Assembly (NCBI GenBank): GCA_960531495.1
Contig: OY482859.1
Location: 12,323,685-12,387,684 of the forward strand
DNA length: 64,000 nt
Direction: 5' to 3'
Source: Zeus faber
Lineage: Eukaryota > Chordata > Actinopteri > Zeiformes > Zeidae
The position numbers and the translations under genes were made by a program. Positions 47,878 through 57,645 of the stretch are shown one piece after another. The notes under the pieces are model-generated. The model was given only the letters and a program-made list of their open reading frames with translations, was not told the DNA's origin and ran no database searches. Each line of letters starts with the position of its first letter. Position 1 is the first letter of the stretch.

Positions 47878-49171
47878 ATCATAGATATATAGATATACAG
47901 ATATACAGCATAGATATATAGATATAGCTATAGACATCCTTCATGCCTTATTTCCAAATTTCAAGTTTTGCCCAGTGACCCTGATGTGTATAAGTGGAAT
48001 GGGGGCTGTAGGTCAACCTAATTTTCACCCTCAATGTCAGATTTATTTTAGGCTGTCTCGTGGTTTTTTTTTCCCCCCATGTTATCCTGCACGGCTGCTT
48101 CCACGTTTCAGGTTAATGTACATCGATTTTTAATATCGTTCAATGAATTGAAATAATAAGTCAAAGTAAAGTTTCCATGTCACCCCATTTGCGTATAAGC
48201 TGCCCCAATTAAATGCACCAGTTGTCGGTAGAACAATCTTATAGGTCAAGTGATTGAGTGAGTAGGATCATTTTTCTGATTAACCTCGATCTAGGTGTCA
48301 CAGTCACAGGGAGTGTGCTACTGACATATAGACTATTTCCGTCACCTGTGTCAAGAACGTGACTGCTGCAAATGGATCTCAACCAACAGAGGAGGCGCAG
48401 GGCAGGTTAAACCTACACAACATTTTGCATTTCTATATAATATTATATGGACGAATGCTTGGACACCGGCAGGTCGTAGCAGTGACGACTACTGTCGCTC
48501 CACGTGAGTTTGTTTTCGTCGAGAAACGGGAAGGAAGACGCCAATTCAACCAGAAACCTTCAGCTTCATTACAGACGCTGCTTGGCCGTGCCAACACGGT
48601 TTTTGGACCGCGTGCGTTAAATCTTAACTATATAGAGAGCAAAGTATTCAGATCCCAATTCCATTTATATATATATACAGTATATATATATATTTAAAAC
48701 TGTTTCACAAGGAACAGAACTTACACCGACCTGTGCGCACACAACACACACACACAGTGTTTCACGCACAGGAGCGCGCACTTTACCCGCAGACTGAACA
48801 AGAATGTTTAGGCATTGCTTCATAAATAAAGTATAAAAAAAATTTAGAAAGCAATTTTACATTACCTACATTTATACACGCGCTGTCGTTAAAGCCCAAG
48901 GAAATATAATCTACTTATTGGCAGGAAAGGAAGGAAAGCTTGGATGTCCAAAGCAAAACAACGCGCAATTGCGCTGCTTTTTTTGGCAGCAACTTCACAC
49001 AAAACGACGTATAATTATTGACTAAATTGTCTTGCGGATATGGACTGTGTAAAGTTACTAGTGCTACATCATCTCAATCAAAATACTTGACAATTAACCT
49101 TCCGGGGCTATAACATCAATAATCGAACAGTAAGGTTAGTGTTACTTACCACTGCCGGGGCTGTTATCCAT
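39467..49171 (-). CDS. nr1d4: Nuclear receptor subfamily 1 group D member 4 (Rev-erb family; 8 coding exons, complete)
   Basis: Exons in transcript order: 49150-49171, 43552-43860, 43341-43429, 43085-43229, 40483-41057, 40152-40337, 39814-40024, 39467-39663. They total 1734 bp, 577 residues. The A/B domain begins [21 protein letters not shown], like NR1D1/2. The DNA-binding domain, about 119-185, has P-box CEGCKGFFRRS and the extension [17 protein letters not shown] that reads the AT-rich arm of a RORE. The ligand-binding domain runs from about 380. Both haem ligands of Rev-erb are kept, Cys382 (ACPLN) and His566 ([10 protein letters not shown]). The protein ends LLAFRIDP without an AF-2 helix, so it should be a constitutive NCoR-recruiting repressor. 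The hinge exon is divergent and Asn/Ser/His-rich. It differs from NR1D1 and NR1D2 by eye, and its place beside mfsd5 fits the RARG-linked third Rev-erb paralogue of fish. Intron 1 is 5.3 kb and rich in E-boxes. Confidence 0.92.
39698..39745. repeat. (ATT)n microsatellite in nr1d4 intron
   Basis: About 13 ATT/TTA units ending in T8. It lies between the last two coding exons, next to the acceptor side of the exon at 39467-39663. Confidence 0.85.
41058..43084. other. nr1d4 intron (2.0 kb) after the DNA-binding-domain exons
   Basis: Contains a C/T-rich block at 41270-41330, an A/T-rich core, AAGTAGGTCA at 42250-42259 (a near-RORE) and a (CAG)n/(GCA)n run at 42858-42895. No coding exon fits between the exon ending at 41057 and the one starting at 43085. 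GGCGGGGTAGCTCAGGG at 42640 resembles a tRNA A-box but has no B-box. Confidence 0.5.
42858..42895. repeat. (CAG)n trinucleotide repeat
   Basis: About 12 CAG/GCA units with one CAA interruption, in an nr1d4 intron. The minus-strand poly-Ala ORF across it has no splice support. Confidence 0.85.
44395..44540 (+). repeat. AT-rich dispersed repeat (copy D, partial)
   Basis: ATACCCATAGCCAGTTGCAACCATACTGCCACTTG...GTGCATAGGATCACATTTAGC matches the left part of the senp1-intron copy at 18500-18560. It is truncated before the tail. Intron 1 of nr1d4. Confidence 0.6.
44560..45000. promoter_or_regulatory. nr1d4: GC-rich island with two E-boxes in nr1d4 intron 1
   Basis: A CpG-rich patch within an AT-rich intron, with canonical CACGTG at 44656-44661 and 44985-44990. 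It lies 0.7-1.1 kb upstream of coding exon 2 on the minus strand, so it could be an internal promoter or enhancer. CLOCK/BMAL1 activates known Rev-erb genes through such E-boxes. The role here is inferred. Confidence 0.4.
45085..46039. mobile_element. MITE with a second MITE-like insert
   Basis: The left end reads GTCAGTGGTGGAAGGTAATAAAAGTG...TGTACTTAAGTATAC...CTTTGACTTTTAG. The right part reads CTTTTACTTTAAGTAAAACTG...TTTTGTGTATTTGTACTTCAAGTAAAAG. This is the common fish MITE with mirrored TACTTAAGTA ends. Between about 45400 and 45840 lies GAGGGCCTATTATGCTCC...AAAACGGGGTTTAAAAATG, which resembles another common MITE (GGCCTATTATGC...) and is probably nested. Intron 1 of nr1d4. Confidence 0.5.
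46040..46058. repeat. Interstitial telomere-like (TTAGGG)3
   Basis: GGGTTAGGGTTAGGGTTAG, three TTAGGG units directly at the right end of the MITE above. Such short runs are frequent in fish genomes and may come from repair or from the element. Confidence 0.8.
46080..47060. promoter_or_regulatory. nr1d4: Candidate conserved non-coding element in nr1d4 intron 1
   Basis: About 1 kb of complex, non-repetitive DNA of balanced composition, unlike the neighbouring repeats. It carries a perfect palindrome TTTGCATGCAAA (46311-46322), an AATTTGCATGG octamer-like site near 46634, an E-box CACGTG (46226-46231) and homeodomain-like AATCAATTT and TTAATTGAGG sites. No ORF fits a family. It looks like an intronic enhancer, but conservation cannot be checked here. 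Confidence 0.35.
47147..47157 (+). promoter_or_regulatory. nr1d4: RORE / Rev-erb response element motif
   Basis: TAAGTAGGTCA matches WAWNTRGGTCA at every position. RORs activate and Rev-erbs repress through such sites, and Rev-erb genes are known to autoregulate. It lies 2 kb inside intron 1. One perfect match is expected by chance in about 64 kb on two strands, so context is the only support. Confidence 0.35.
47330..47560. promoter_or_regulatory. nr1d4: GC-rich island with GC-box and E-box in nr1d4 intron 1
   Basis: CpG-dense block with GGGGGCGGGGCC (near 47491) and CACGTG at 47545-47550, followed by poly-T runs. It could be an alternative promoter of nr1d4. NR1D1 is known to use more than one promoter. 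Confidence 0.4.
47818..47868. repeat. (TA)n microsatellite
   Basis: About 25 TA units, followed by ACACATACATC and further ATAGATATA units to 47935. Intron 1 of nr1d4. Confidence 0.95.
48501..48506. promoter_or_regulatory. nr1d4: E-box CACGTG
   Basis: CTCCACGTGAG, 645 bp inside the intron from coding exon 1. It is one of six CACGTG sites between 44656 and 50046. Confidence 0.4.
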
Positions 49172-50060
49172 GATAGCGGCTGGTGAAGCTTTAGTTGGAA
49201 GAAAAATGATCGACGATGCTCAACGGAAGCGACGAAGCGTCTTATTGCTAAGACAGGTGGGTGGTTGTAAAAACACCTGCTCTTCAGAGTGCAAGAAAAA
49301 AGAAGAAAAAAAAAAATCCACCCGGCACCACAAGGTTCCTGGAGAACTGTTGTGTAGAGCGGCGACAAGTCAGCTCTGCGACGCGGGGGAGGCGTGTGCT
49401 GGAGCGCTCACCGATAATAGGGCTACCTGGAGCTCAAACAATCCCCCCCTAAATTCCACGAACCCTGAGCGTGCGTGCTTGCCCTGCTAATGGAGTGCCA
49501 GTCGCACATGCATACCCACCCGCTGATAAACCCAGAAAACAGCGGCTTTAAATCACGTTTGCAGGCGAGTGAGAAATGTGACCCGCGTTTTTTTTTTTTT
49601 TTTTTTCTTTCTTATCTTTTGCCACCCCCCCCCACCGCTTCAACTTCTGCAGTGCGTGGATATCTACTCCTTATCCCGCGGAGCCCTTTTTACTCTCTCG
49701 CTCTCTCCCCCTCTATCTCTCCCCCTCCCTCCTTTTCATTGGCGGGGCTTCAGCAGCCGAGGGGAGGTTTGATGCGCTTATTCAGCCGCGCTCCGCAAAG
49801 CCAGCGCCGCATGTGCGCGGTGCATGTGCCGCGGAGAGGCGCTGCCCCACTGACACACATTTTATGCAAAACACGCGGCGTGCGATAAGGGGGTGGAGGG
49901 GGAGACGTAACGACGGTGCACATGGACACGAGGCGTGGCTCACCGTGACTTGCTCGCTCGCCGCCTCACCACCAGCGGCTTCCGCTGTCCGCAAACCCAC
50001 GCTGAACACTGACCCCTGCCAAGCTGCTGAGCCCACAGACCACGTGCCCGATTAAAAAAA
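49172..50060 (-). promoter_or_regulatory. nr1d4: nr1d4 5' flank, GC-rich promoter region
   Basis: Upstream of the ATG the sequence is GC-rich up to about 50050. It has repeated CGC/GCG patches (49770-49960), a C/T-rich tract (49620-49740) and CACGTG at 50041-50046. A CTCATTGGCGGGG block (about 49736-49746 in plus) supplies an inverted CCAAT/GC-box pair. The start site is not determined; the region fits a CpG-island clock-gene promoter. Confidence 0.5.
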
Positions 50061-51059
50061 AAAAAAAAAAGAACTGGACCGCAAACACACCACTGAACCA
50101 AATAGCACCGGGAATCCCACAATAATGCCCAGTCATTACGTCACGATTTATTCTCACGTCAAAGCTATTCCGGCGAGGTACATGCATTTAACCGTGGATG
50201 CGTCTTTTTGCAGGGTCGGCGATGTTCCTAAACGTTAGATTTCACAGCGTTATTGTGGCTGTTATTACAGCGCTACATTCGGAGAAACGCGCCCCAAGCG
50301 GTAGAACACACCCAGTAGAAAAAGAATAGGTTATAGAATAGTTCGATACGTTTGTCTTCGACTACATTTGTTTTATTCTCTACCGTTGTCCTTTTGTAAG
50401 GAAGTTGAAACCCCTTTATTTGCAACAGAGTGTTCTCTGTTCTTTAAGTATTTCAGTCATTAGAATTCCTCTACATTCGATACCAGTGGATTATGCCACA
50501 CTAGATCCTGCAGGAGCCGTTTTTCCCTGTTAAAAAAGAGCATTTTACTGCCCTCCCCTGGCTGAACATCAGTTCTTCACGCTGATCCATTTCTCCGAGT
50601 GTTTCAGGGAACGTTCTATGGATGTTTTATTTTTTTGTTCTCTCCCTAATCTGAGTTTTGCAGCAATGAGATCATACAGTCCAGATATTTTGTACAATCT
50701 AAAATGCTGAACAACTTTCTATGAAGTCATTGCTGTAATGGAGAACTTTGGGAGCTTTAGAAACTCATTAGGTAAAGCTTCACACAACAACAACAACAAC
50801 AACAACAACAATTATAATAATAATAATAATAATAATAATAATTATTATTATTATTATTATTATTATTACATTAACAATAATAGTTATTATTATTATTAGT
50901 CTTATTATTATAATTTTTATTTAATGTGGTCCTATTGAGGTCAAGTCAAGAGCTCCTTTGCAAGAGCGCCCTGAGAATGGACGAATATACTGTATCAAAC
51001 CACAAAGAATGCAGTTCATTCACACACTTCAGGATCAATGTTCACACAACACAGACAAG
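50061..51059. other. Intergenic DNA with trinucleotide repeats
   Basis: No gene seen. A (CAA)n-(TAA)n-(TTA)n compound microsatellite spans about 50786-50925. The rest is featureless. Confidence 0.6.
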
Positions 51060-51330
51060 CTGTTTGACAAAACCCTAATTGTAAATGTAAATGGGCGGAG
51101 GAGAAGTGTCGGAAAATAGGACTGCATCTCAATGCGGGGAAAATCAAGGTGCTTGCATACAACACTAACGTCCACACCAGAGATGGCACGCTGCTCAAAA
51201 CCAGACAGACCTTAAATATCTTGGTGCCAACACAGACTCCAGTGAGAAGGACCTCAGGACCAGGCGAGGACTGGAATGGTCCTACTCTACAGCTCGGAGA
51301 CGTGGACCCTCACAACCGATGAATGTATTG
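51060..51330 (+). mobile_element. LINE fragment, RTE-like
   Basis: Plus-strand frames give KIGLHLNAGKIKVLAYNT, TRDGTLLKT, and then a broken KYLG.. and ..YSSETWTLTTDE-like end. This corresponds to the segment after the reverse-transcriptase YADD region in a common LINE group (..GLxLNxxKTKVMxxNT..; ..LLYGSETWTL). It is short and damaged. Confidence 0.55.
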
Positions 51331-52020
51331 TTGAATGCAATGCATTCACCATCTGGCCGTTAGGGAGTCCCACACATTCATACATTATTCAGTTCACCTT
51401 CTCCATCCCATACTCCTGCCTCCCGGTCAGCTCTATTGAACTGAACTAGTAAGCCTTCCACTATAACCTATACAACCATTCCTGTTAGGTCCATTGCTAG
51501 ACCTTGTATACAACATTGAAAGCGTAATGTAGCTGCTTCAAATCAAATTACGGTTCCCCTACAGACCCATATCACTTCCCCCTTATTGCCCACATCTGTG
51601 TCTTACCCAGCCTCCTTATTTAATCCACATACTTTTAAAAATAGAAAAGGCCTGGGTCTAATTCATCTGAATATTAGAAGTCTGCTTCAATATCCAAAAT
51701 TGGATCATCTCAAGATGCTGGTTTCTTAAACGAACCCTGATATATTGGTGCTGACTGAAACTTGGCTAAAGAAAAATATCAGTGATTCTGAGGTTTGTTT
51801 AGAATATATGAAATGCAAGACGAGGTGGGGTGTTCATTTTTATGAAATCATGTCTTTTGGCTACAGCTCTTATTAAGGTCACTGTACAGAAAGGATTTGA
51901 ATTTATTGCTCTGACGGTCAATTTAGAGCCTAATAATTCAGTTGTCGTGATTGGGATTTATAGACCTCCCTCGGCTGCATCTGTTGCCGCTGATAAATTG
52001 GCAGATCTAATCTCTCAATA

Positions 52021-52602
52021 CAGGTACTCCTCACTTAACGACCGAGTTCCGTTCCTAGGACCAGGCCGCTAAGCAAATTGGTCGATAAGCGAGGAGCCGT
52101 GTTATGTCACGGTAAGGGGGCGCGGCCACAGCAAACGCTAGTGCAGTGAATACTGACAGACTGCGGGAACGAGACTTAGACCGAGAACGGTGATGAGATG
52201 AGATGTTTACACTATACAGTATATAGTGTATAAAGAGTATATGGTATATATAGTATATATAGTGTATATAGTGTATATAGTATATATAGTGTATATAGTG
52301 TATATAGTATATATAATGCATATAGTGTATATAATATATATAGTGTATATAGTGTATATAGTATATATAGTGTATATAGTGTATATAGTATGTATAGTGT
52401 ATATAGTGTATATAGTTTATACGTGTAGTGTAAATAGTGTATAGTATGTAAGGTTTACATAGTGTATATAGTATATTGTGTATATAGTGTATATAGTATG
52501 TATAGTGTACATAGTGTAAATAGTATATATAGTGTATATAGTATATGTAGTGTATATTATGTATATAGAGACGCCGCGCACGCCACGGTATTGTACTATT
52601 AC
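52021..52602. mobile_element. Tc1/mariner-like MITE (second copy, microsatellite-expanded)
   Basis: Opens CAGGTACTCCTCACTTAACGACC after a TA and follows the 22722-23013 copy for about 185 bp (GACTGCGGGAACGAGACT, AACGGTGATG..). It is then interrupted by a TATATAGTG array and resumes at about 52568 with GAGACGCCGCGCACGCCACGGTATTGTA. The right inverted repeat is missing. It sits inside the L2-like LINE, between the endonuclease and the FINAFD motif, so it is younger than that LINE copy. Confidence 0.75.
52208..52567. repeat. (TATATAGTG)n-type array
   Basis: About 360 bp of GTATATA/GTGTATATA units within the MITE copy. It yields open frames in both strands (VYIVYI, YTIYTI), which are artefacts. 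Confidence 0.9.
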
Positions 52603-54690
52603 ATTATTGTGAGCTTGGAATAAGTGACCCAAAGCCTGCATTAGGTATACATGACTAAAGAAGGTTCGATCGCGAGTTGTTGTCAAGAGAAAGTTTAGAA
52701 TTTTTAATGAGCAGGCCCTGTTACATGATATTTTTCATAGTGACATTTGAAATACATTAAAAATCCCGGACGTTGACTTTGCACTGGGTCATTTTATAAA
52801 TGCCTTTGACTCAGTGGTTAACAAACATTCCCGTTTAAAAAGCAAAGAAATAAAGGTAGTTCCAGTGCCTGGTTCATCTCTGAACTATCTGGAAAATCTT
52901 CAGACCCCCCCCCTACTGGTTTGCTTTTAGGCATTTAAGAAATATGTTTCCATCATCAGTGAGGAAAGCTAAATGTGACTATTATTTAAATACCATCTTA
53001 AGTTGTTATTCAAAACCAGCCAAATCCTGGAAAGTAATGCATTTTAATAAACATTTTTGCTGCAGCTGCTTACCTTTTTGAAAACGGGAGCATCTGGTAA
53101 ATCAATGAGTAATCCAGAAATGGATGTCTCTGTACATACTGTAAGTGCTGTCCTTCAGTGGCCCTCCATCCTCTAACCTAATTACTGGAGCACTTCATGC
53201 CATTGACTCCAAGAAAGCAACTGGAGAAGACAGTCTGGACCCTTTCTTTCCTCAGCTCTCTGCCTTGATGATTTCAGAATTGATTTCGGAACACATATAT
53301 TTGAATTCATCCATTTTATCAGGTAGGATTCCCAAAGTGTGGAAAGTAATTCCCAAAGTGTGGAAAGTTGCTCACGTTACTCCATTGCATAAGGGAGGCG
53401 ATAATAGTGATCTGAATAGCTGTCGTCCTATCTCTCAATTGTCCTGTCTAAAATACTTAAATCAATAGTAAACAATCAGCTCAAGACTTTTCAAGGTGGA
53501 TATTCTGTGTCGAGCCCTCACCTGTCTGGTTTCACGGCTAACTACAGCACTATCTCTGCAACATCTTTCATTTTTAATGATATTGTGACAGGGGTGGATA
53601 AAAAGAAACCTGGTGCTGCTCTGTTTATTGACCGATCAAAAGCCTTTGGCCCAGTTGATCGTTCCCTTCCCTTACACAGACCGCTAAGTATTGGCCGTTA
53701 CCGCAAAGCTTATAGATGGTTCCAAAACAACCTCTCTGATAGACAGCAGTGCATCAAAACGGGTGATGTTCAATCTGAAGTTCGATCGATAGCAAAAGGT
53801 GTCCCTCAAGGTTCAATTTTAGGACCGGTCCTTTGATAATTAAGGCAGATGACACTATCTTATCTTGTTGGTCTGAATCCATGCAATTGGCGAGTGACCA
53901 TCTGCAACCTTCTTTAAATGTTCTTTAAGAGGCACTTATCAATCCCAAACGTGTGTCAAATGCTGGAAAAAAACAAAATGTATGCTATTCACGAGAGCTA
54001 AGGAAATTGATTATAGCAAGCTTCATATTAGCATGTTCCTCTGTACAGTTATTGAAAGAGTCCCACACTATAAATATTTAGGCACCTGGTTTGATGATGA
54101 ACTCACTTTAACAGTTCATATTGATGCCCCATGTTTAGTAGAAAAATAATTGTTGAAACTGTATAACTTTCTGTCATGCGCTACGGTGATGTATGTATAG
54201 ACGTGCTGCTGCTGCTGCTGCTGCTTGCTGCCCTTAAGCCCTGAGACACTGCATATATCACTCTGCTCTTGGATTTACAACTTGTGATGCCTACGGTAGC
54301 CATCATTGTACTCTCTATGAAAAAGTCGGCTAGCCCTCTCTCGTCGTGAGACGAGATCAACACTGGTATATGTTTGTATACAAAGTGCCTTTAAAAAAAC
54401 GAAACAATTGACATTACTTTGCGATTACGCCTCAATGTAGGCGCTTATCAAACCTGCTCTGTGCCCTGGATTACACTCGATGCTCCGTGGGTTGACTCCG
54501 AACACGGAAAGACAGCTTTTAAATTGTGTTGATTATGTTGATGGTTGTGTTCTTGGTGTCCTCTTGAGTAATTCGATGTTTTTTTTTAAATTTTGTTATT
54601 TTTGTTAATTTTTCTGCCTTCTTTCTGCCCAAAGTGATCTCGGCATCGTTGAAAACGAGGGCTCAACCCTTAATGTATTCTCCCCCGACT

Positions 54691-55750
54691 GTACTGTGGG
54701 AGCCCAAACAGTCCACTGCCACGAGGGGGAAACAACTAGAAAGTTATTTCGTCATGAGCATCCAACTTTCTCATACAACCCCGATCCTTACCTAAACCTA
54801 TCATTAAAGTGTAGTCGTACCTTATGTTAACTTGTCTCAACTTAACTTAAAACATTTCAGCCTTTAGTCTATTGGGGTCCCAAATGAGTTTGGAAGGGCA
54901 GTATAATAAACTGAGAAATTCCGAAGTGTTTGTAACATGCTACAAATTAAATTTTATTCCCATTGAGTACATTGATGGGAAAGTATGTATTGTACTGTAT
55001 TACAGATTATTAATGAAAGAAGAAACACATTTGGCAGAATGGGCCAAATGTTTTTTTTTTGTTAAATAACCATTTGATAGCGGATGCCCTATTTATGCCA
55101 AATGTTGTAATGCTATTTGTAATTTGTGTTTTCCTGCCTATCTACCTCTCTGCCTGCCTGGATTTTTTTTTAAATATACACTCAGATATAATTTATTTGC
55201 TTTTAATGTGAAAGGAAATGAGTCATTGATGACTCACTTTACAAGTCTGTCCAGGTTTTGTAATTTGTTTTTCATAGAGTAAGATTTAAGAGGCATGCAA
55301 GGCCAATAGGCCTTATTTATATTTTGGCTCCAGCCAGCATATCTTGTAAAACTCAGGTTACATACATATATATTTGGGCATTAACAAAGTAGTTCATTCA
55401 GTAGAGAAGTTCAAAAGTTTTTTTTCCTTGTGACTTCATTTACTTTTAGTACTTGTCATATTGTAAAAAAATACCAATGTGTAAGAAAGAGCTAAAACAA
55501 GGTCATGGGTATTGACATACTGTATATATATATTTTCAGACAATAGATATAGATAGACAATAGATGTCTCAGGATCAAGTAGCCCTAGTTTACTCGTTTT
55601 ACACATTTTCTCTCCTGCTTCTTGGTTGACATTCACTCATTAGGTGTGTGGGGATATATTTACATTATTTATAATAGTAATGATAATACTACCCTGCTAT
55701 TTGTATAGGGCTTTCCATACACAACTATCTTGATTCATAGAAGGCAATCA

Positions 55751-55756
<6 letters not shown>
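54691..55756. other. Intergenic, AT-rich
   Basis: No gene or clear repeat. The MGSQMSLEGQYNKLRNSE ORF (54872-55069) shows no family features and ends in poly-F from a T run. Confidence 0.5.

Positions 55757-55793
<37 letters not shown>
55757..55793. repeat. (AAT)n microsatellite
   Basis: Twelve AAT units. Just upstream, TATTTGTATAGGGCTTTCCATACACAACTAT (about 55700-55730) resembles the retroposon tail at 1480-1602. Confidence 0.9.
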
Positions 55794-55795
<2 letters not shown>

Positions 55796-55859
55796 TTTAC
55801 TCGACATGTTTCAAGCCAGTTCTAATGATAACTACAATGAAATGGGCTACTGACATTCG

Positions 55860-56125
55860 GTCGAAGTTGTGGGTCTTTCAGTTGCAGTTACCAGTCTTTC
55901 CGCTAGAGGGAGCTGCGACTCAAATCATGGTTTTGCACGTGGTGCGTTCAGGGCCGCTCCGACGCTGCCGGTTGCTTTTATGGAGACGGAGGTATTTTGT
56001 AACCGCTTCTACTTCAATGTCTTTCGACCAGCTACGAGACGTCGAGTGGGTCCCCGCAGTATATTTCCGCACAGACTGCCAGTGTGTTTGCGCCGTTAAA
56101 CCGCCGCGTGTGTGCGTGCGTACGT
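55860..56125 (+). promoter_or_regulatory. CpG-rich block with CTCF-like motif and splice donor
   Basis: GC-richer island holding CCGCTAGAGGGAGC (55900-55913, 12 of 14 positions of the CTCF consensus) and CACGTG (about 55936). It ends GCGTAC|GTAAGT at about 56123, a near-perfect donor. It could be the first non-coding exon of a plus-strand gene, for example a rarg transcript that continues right of the window. ORFs of 100 and 76 codons cross it without family resemblance. Confidence 0.3.
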
Positions 56126-56456
56126 AAGTTGCCCGTGTTTATTTTCCAAACTCATCAGGAATGTGCCTACCTTTGAACCCGGGGCTCCGCACAACTCGGG
56201 GCAGGTATAATTGTGTGTTTTTTACATAAATCACCCCTCTGCTGTTATGATTAATTGGCTCTCCGAGAAGGAAGGAGACAGCCCCACGTCAATCAAAGTG
56301 CGTGAGGACGACTCACACACGTTGCGGCAGGGCATGAGATAATTACAGGGTGCTGGTGCTGTTTGGGCTTGGAGCTGAACAGAAGTCACTGCCAACACAC
56401 ACACCTGCAAAGCACTGCCGCCTGGGGCGCGAAAGACAGTCATCACCCCCTGTCTG

Positions 56457-56518
<62 letters not shown>

Positions 56519-57640
56519 ACACACACATACACACACACACATACTGACACACACACACACACACCCACGCACGCATGCACGCACACACACACGTCCCCAC
56601 ATGCACACACCGCGTTGAAAGAGTTCTTTATGCGGCCGATGCCAGTTTAGCTGTGGGTGATGAGAGATTTAACAAGTTTATACCAGGCACACGCCGTCGT
56701 CCAAGTTTCTCTCGATGAAATTACAAAATGGTTAATTAAAAAAAAAAGGCCAAGGAAAAAGAAAATGAGCCGGGCAAACAGTGCCCCCAAAGAAAACCCA
56801 ACGACCGAACGAGCGGGCGGTTTGGAAATGAGTCTCCTCATGCTCGACGCTTTTCTTCCCCTGAAAACAACACAAAAAAAAAAGAAAAAAAGCTGCGCAT
56901 GGAATGATGGCAAAAGCAGAACTTTGGCACAAGTGTTCTGGGTTATTGACTTTAAAAATTAAAACTTCTTTTTTAACGTCCTTGCCGTGCTATTTAGTGC
57001 CCGGCTTTCTCACAAGGGCAGTTTTATGTGCAGGGAAGCAGGCATGGAAAAGAAGAGCTTTCCTTTTGAGCTAACAGATTTGCAGTAATTACAGAATGAC
57101 TTCCATATGTGGCTCTCTGGCTGCCTTCTCTCTGCCCCCGCCACCCCTCTCTCCCCATACGGTTCCCCCTCTCCCTCTCCCTCTCCCTCTCTCTCTCTTT
57201 TCCCTCTTCCCTTCTTTCATTGCCCCCCCCACCACCCGTTTTCCTCCCTGTCTCTTTTTTTTTTTTTTTTGCTTGGGCCCTTTTTTTTTTTTTCCCCCTT
57301 TTCTCCCCATAGCACTCAGAGCCATTTTTTTTTCCCCTTCCCTCCTCCAAAAAAACGCTGCTTTAACAAAGTCCCTGTTAATCACAACATCCTGGCACTT
57401 ATGGGCAAAGGGTTGTGCTTTTGCTGATTCAATTAGGCCGAGCTCGTCAGAGAGATAGTTCGGGAGAAGGAAGGAGGATGAGGGGACGAGAAGGACTCGC
57501 GATACGAAAAGGAGTCGAGGAAAGAAAACCCGAAATGTGTTTTCTGGGCCGAAAGGAATCCGGCGGACTTTGGAGCGGCAGGAGCCGGGAGAGGTGGAGG
57601 AGAAAAGAGAGGGAGCGCTGCAGTAATGCTTTCTGACAGA
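56126..57640. other. Intergenic with candidate conserved blocks
   Basis: CA repeat at 56461-56600. Complex sequence at 56640-57115 (CAGTAATTACAGAATGACTTCC, TTTATGTGCAGGGAAGCAGG) has the look of a conserved non-coding element. A C/T-rich tract with T16 and T13 runs lies at 57120-57340, and a purine-rich stretch at 57450-57630. No coding exon is recognised. Confidence 0.4.
56461..56600. repeat. (CA)n microsatellite
   Basis: About 28 pure CA units, then interrupted CACACATACAC/ACTGACAC and ACGCACGC variants. ORFs of poly-His-Thr across it are artefacts. Confidence 0.95.
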
Positions 57641-57645
57641 GGGGG

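Larger units (their letters stand above)
51600..54690 (+). mobile_element. L2-like LINE, degraded, with nested insertions
   Basis: Plus-strand motifs in order: GLIHLNIRSLLQ with PDILVLTETWL (endonuclease), PNNSVVVIGIYRPPSA, then after the insertions FINAFDSVVNKH, and the reverse transcriptase KKATGEDSLDPFF, IPKVWKVAHVTPLHKGGD, SGFTANYSTISAT, GVPQGSILGPVL, ADDTILSCW, HYKYLGTWFDDELT and a C-terminal RRDQHWYMFVYK. This is the order of an L2/Rex1-type element. Many stops and shifts make it inactive. A 21-bp tandem duplication (53328-53369) lies in the reverse-transcriptase part. Confidence 0.8.
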
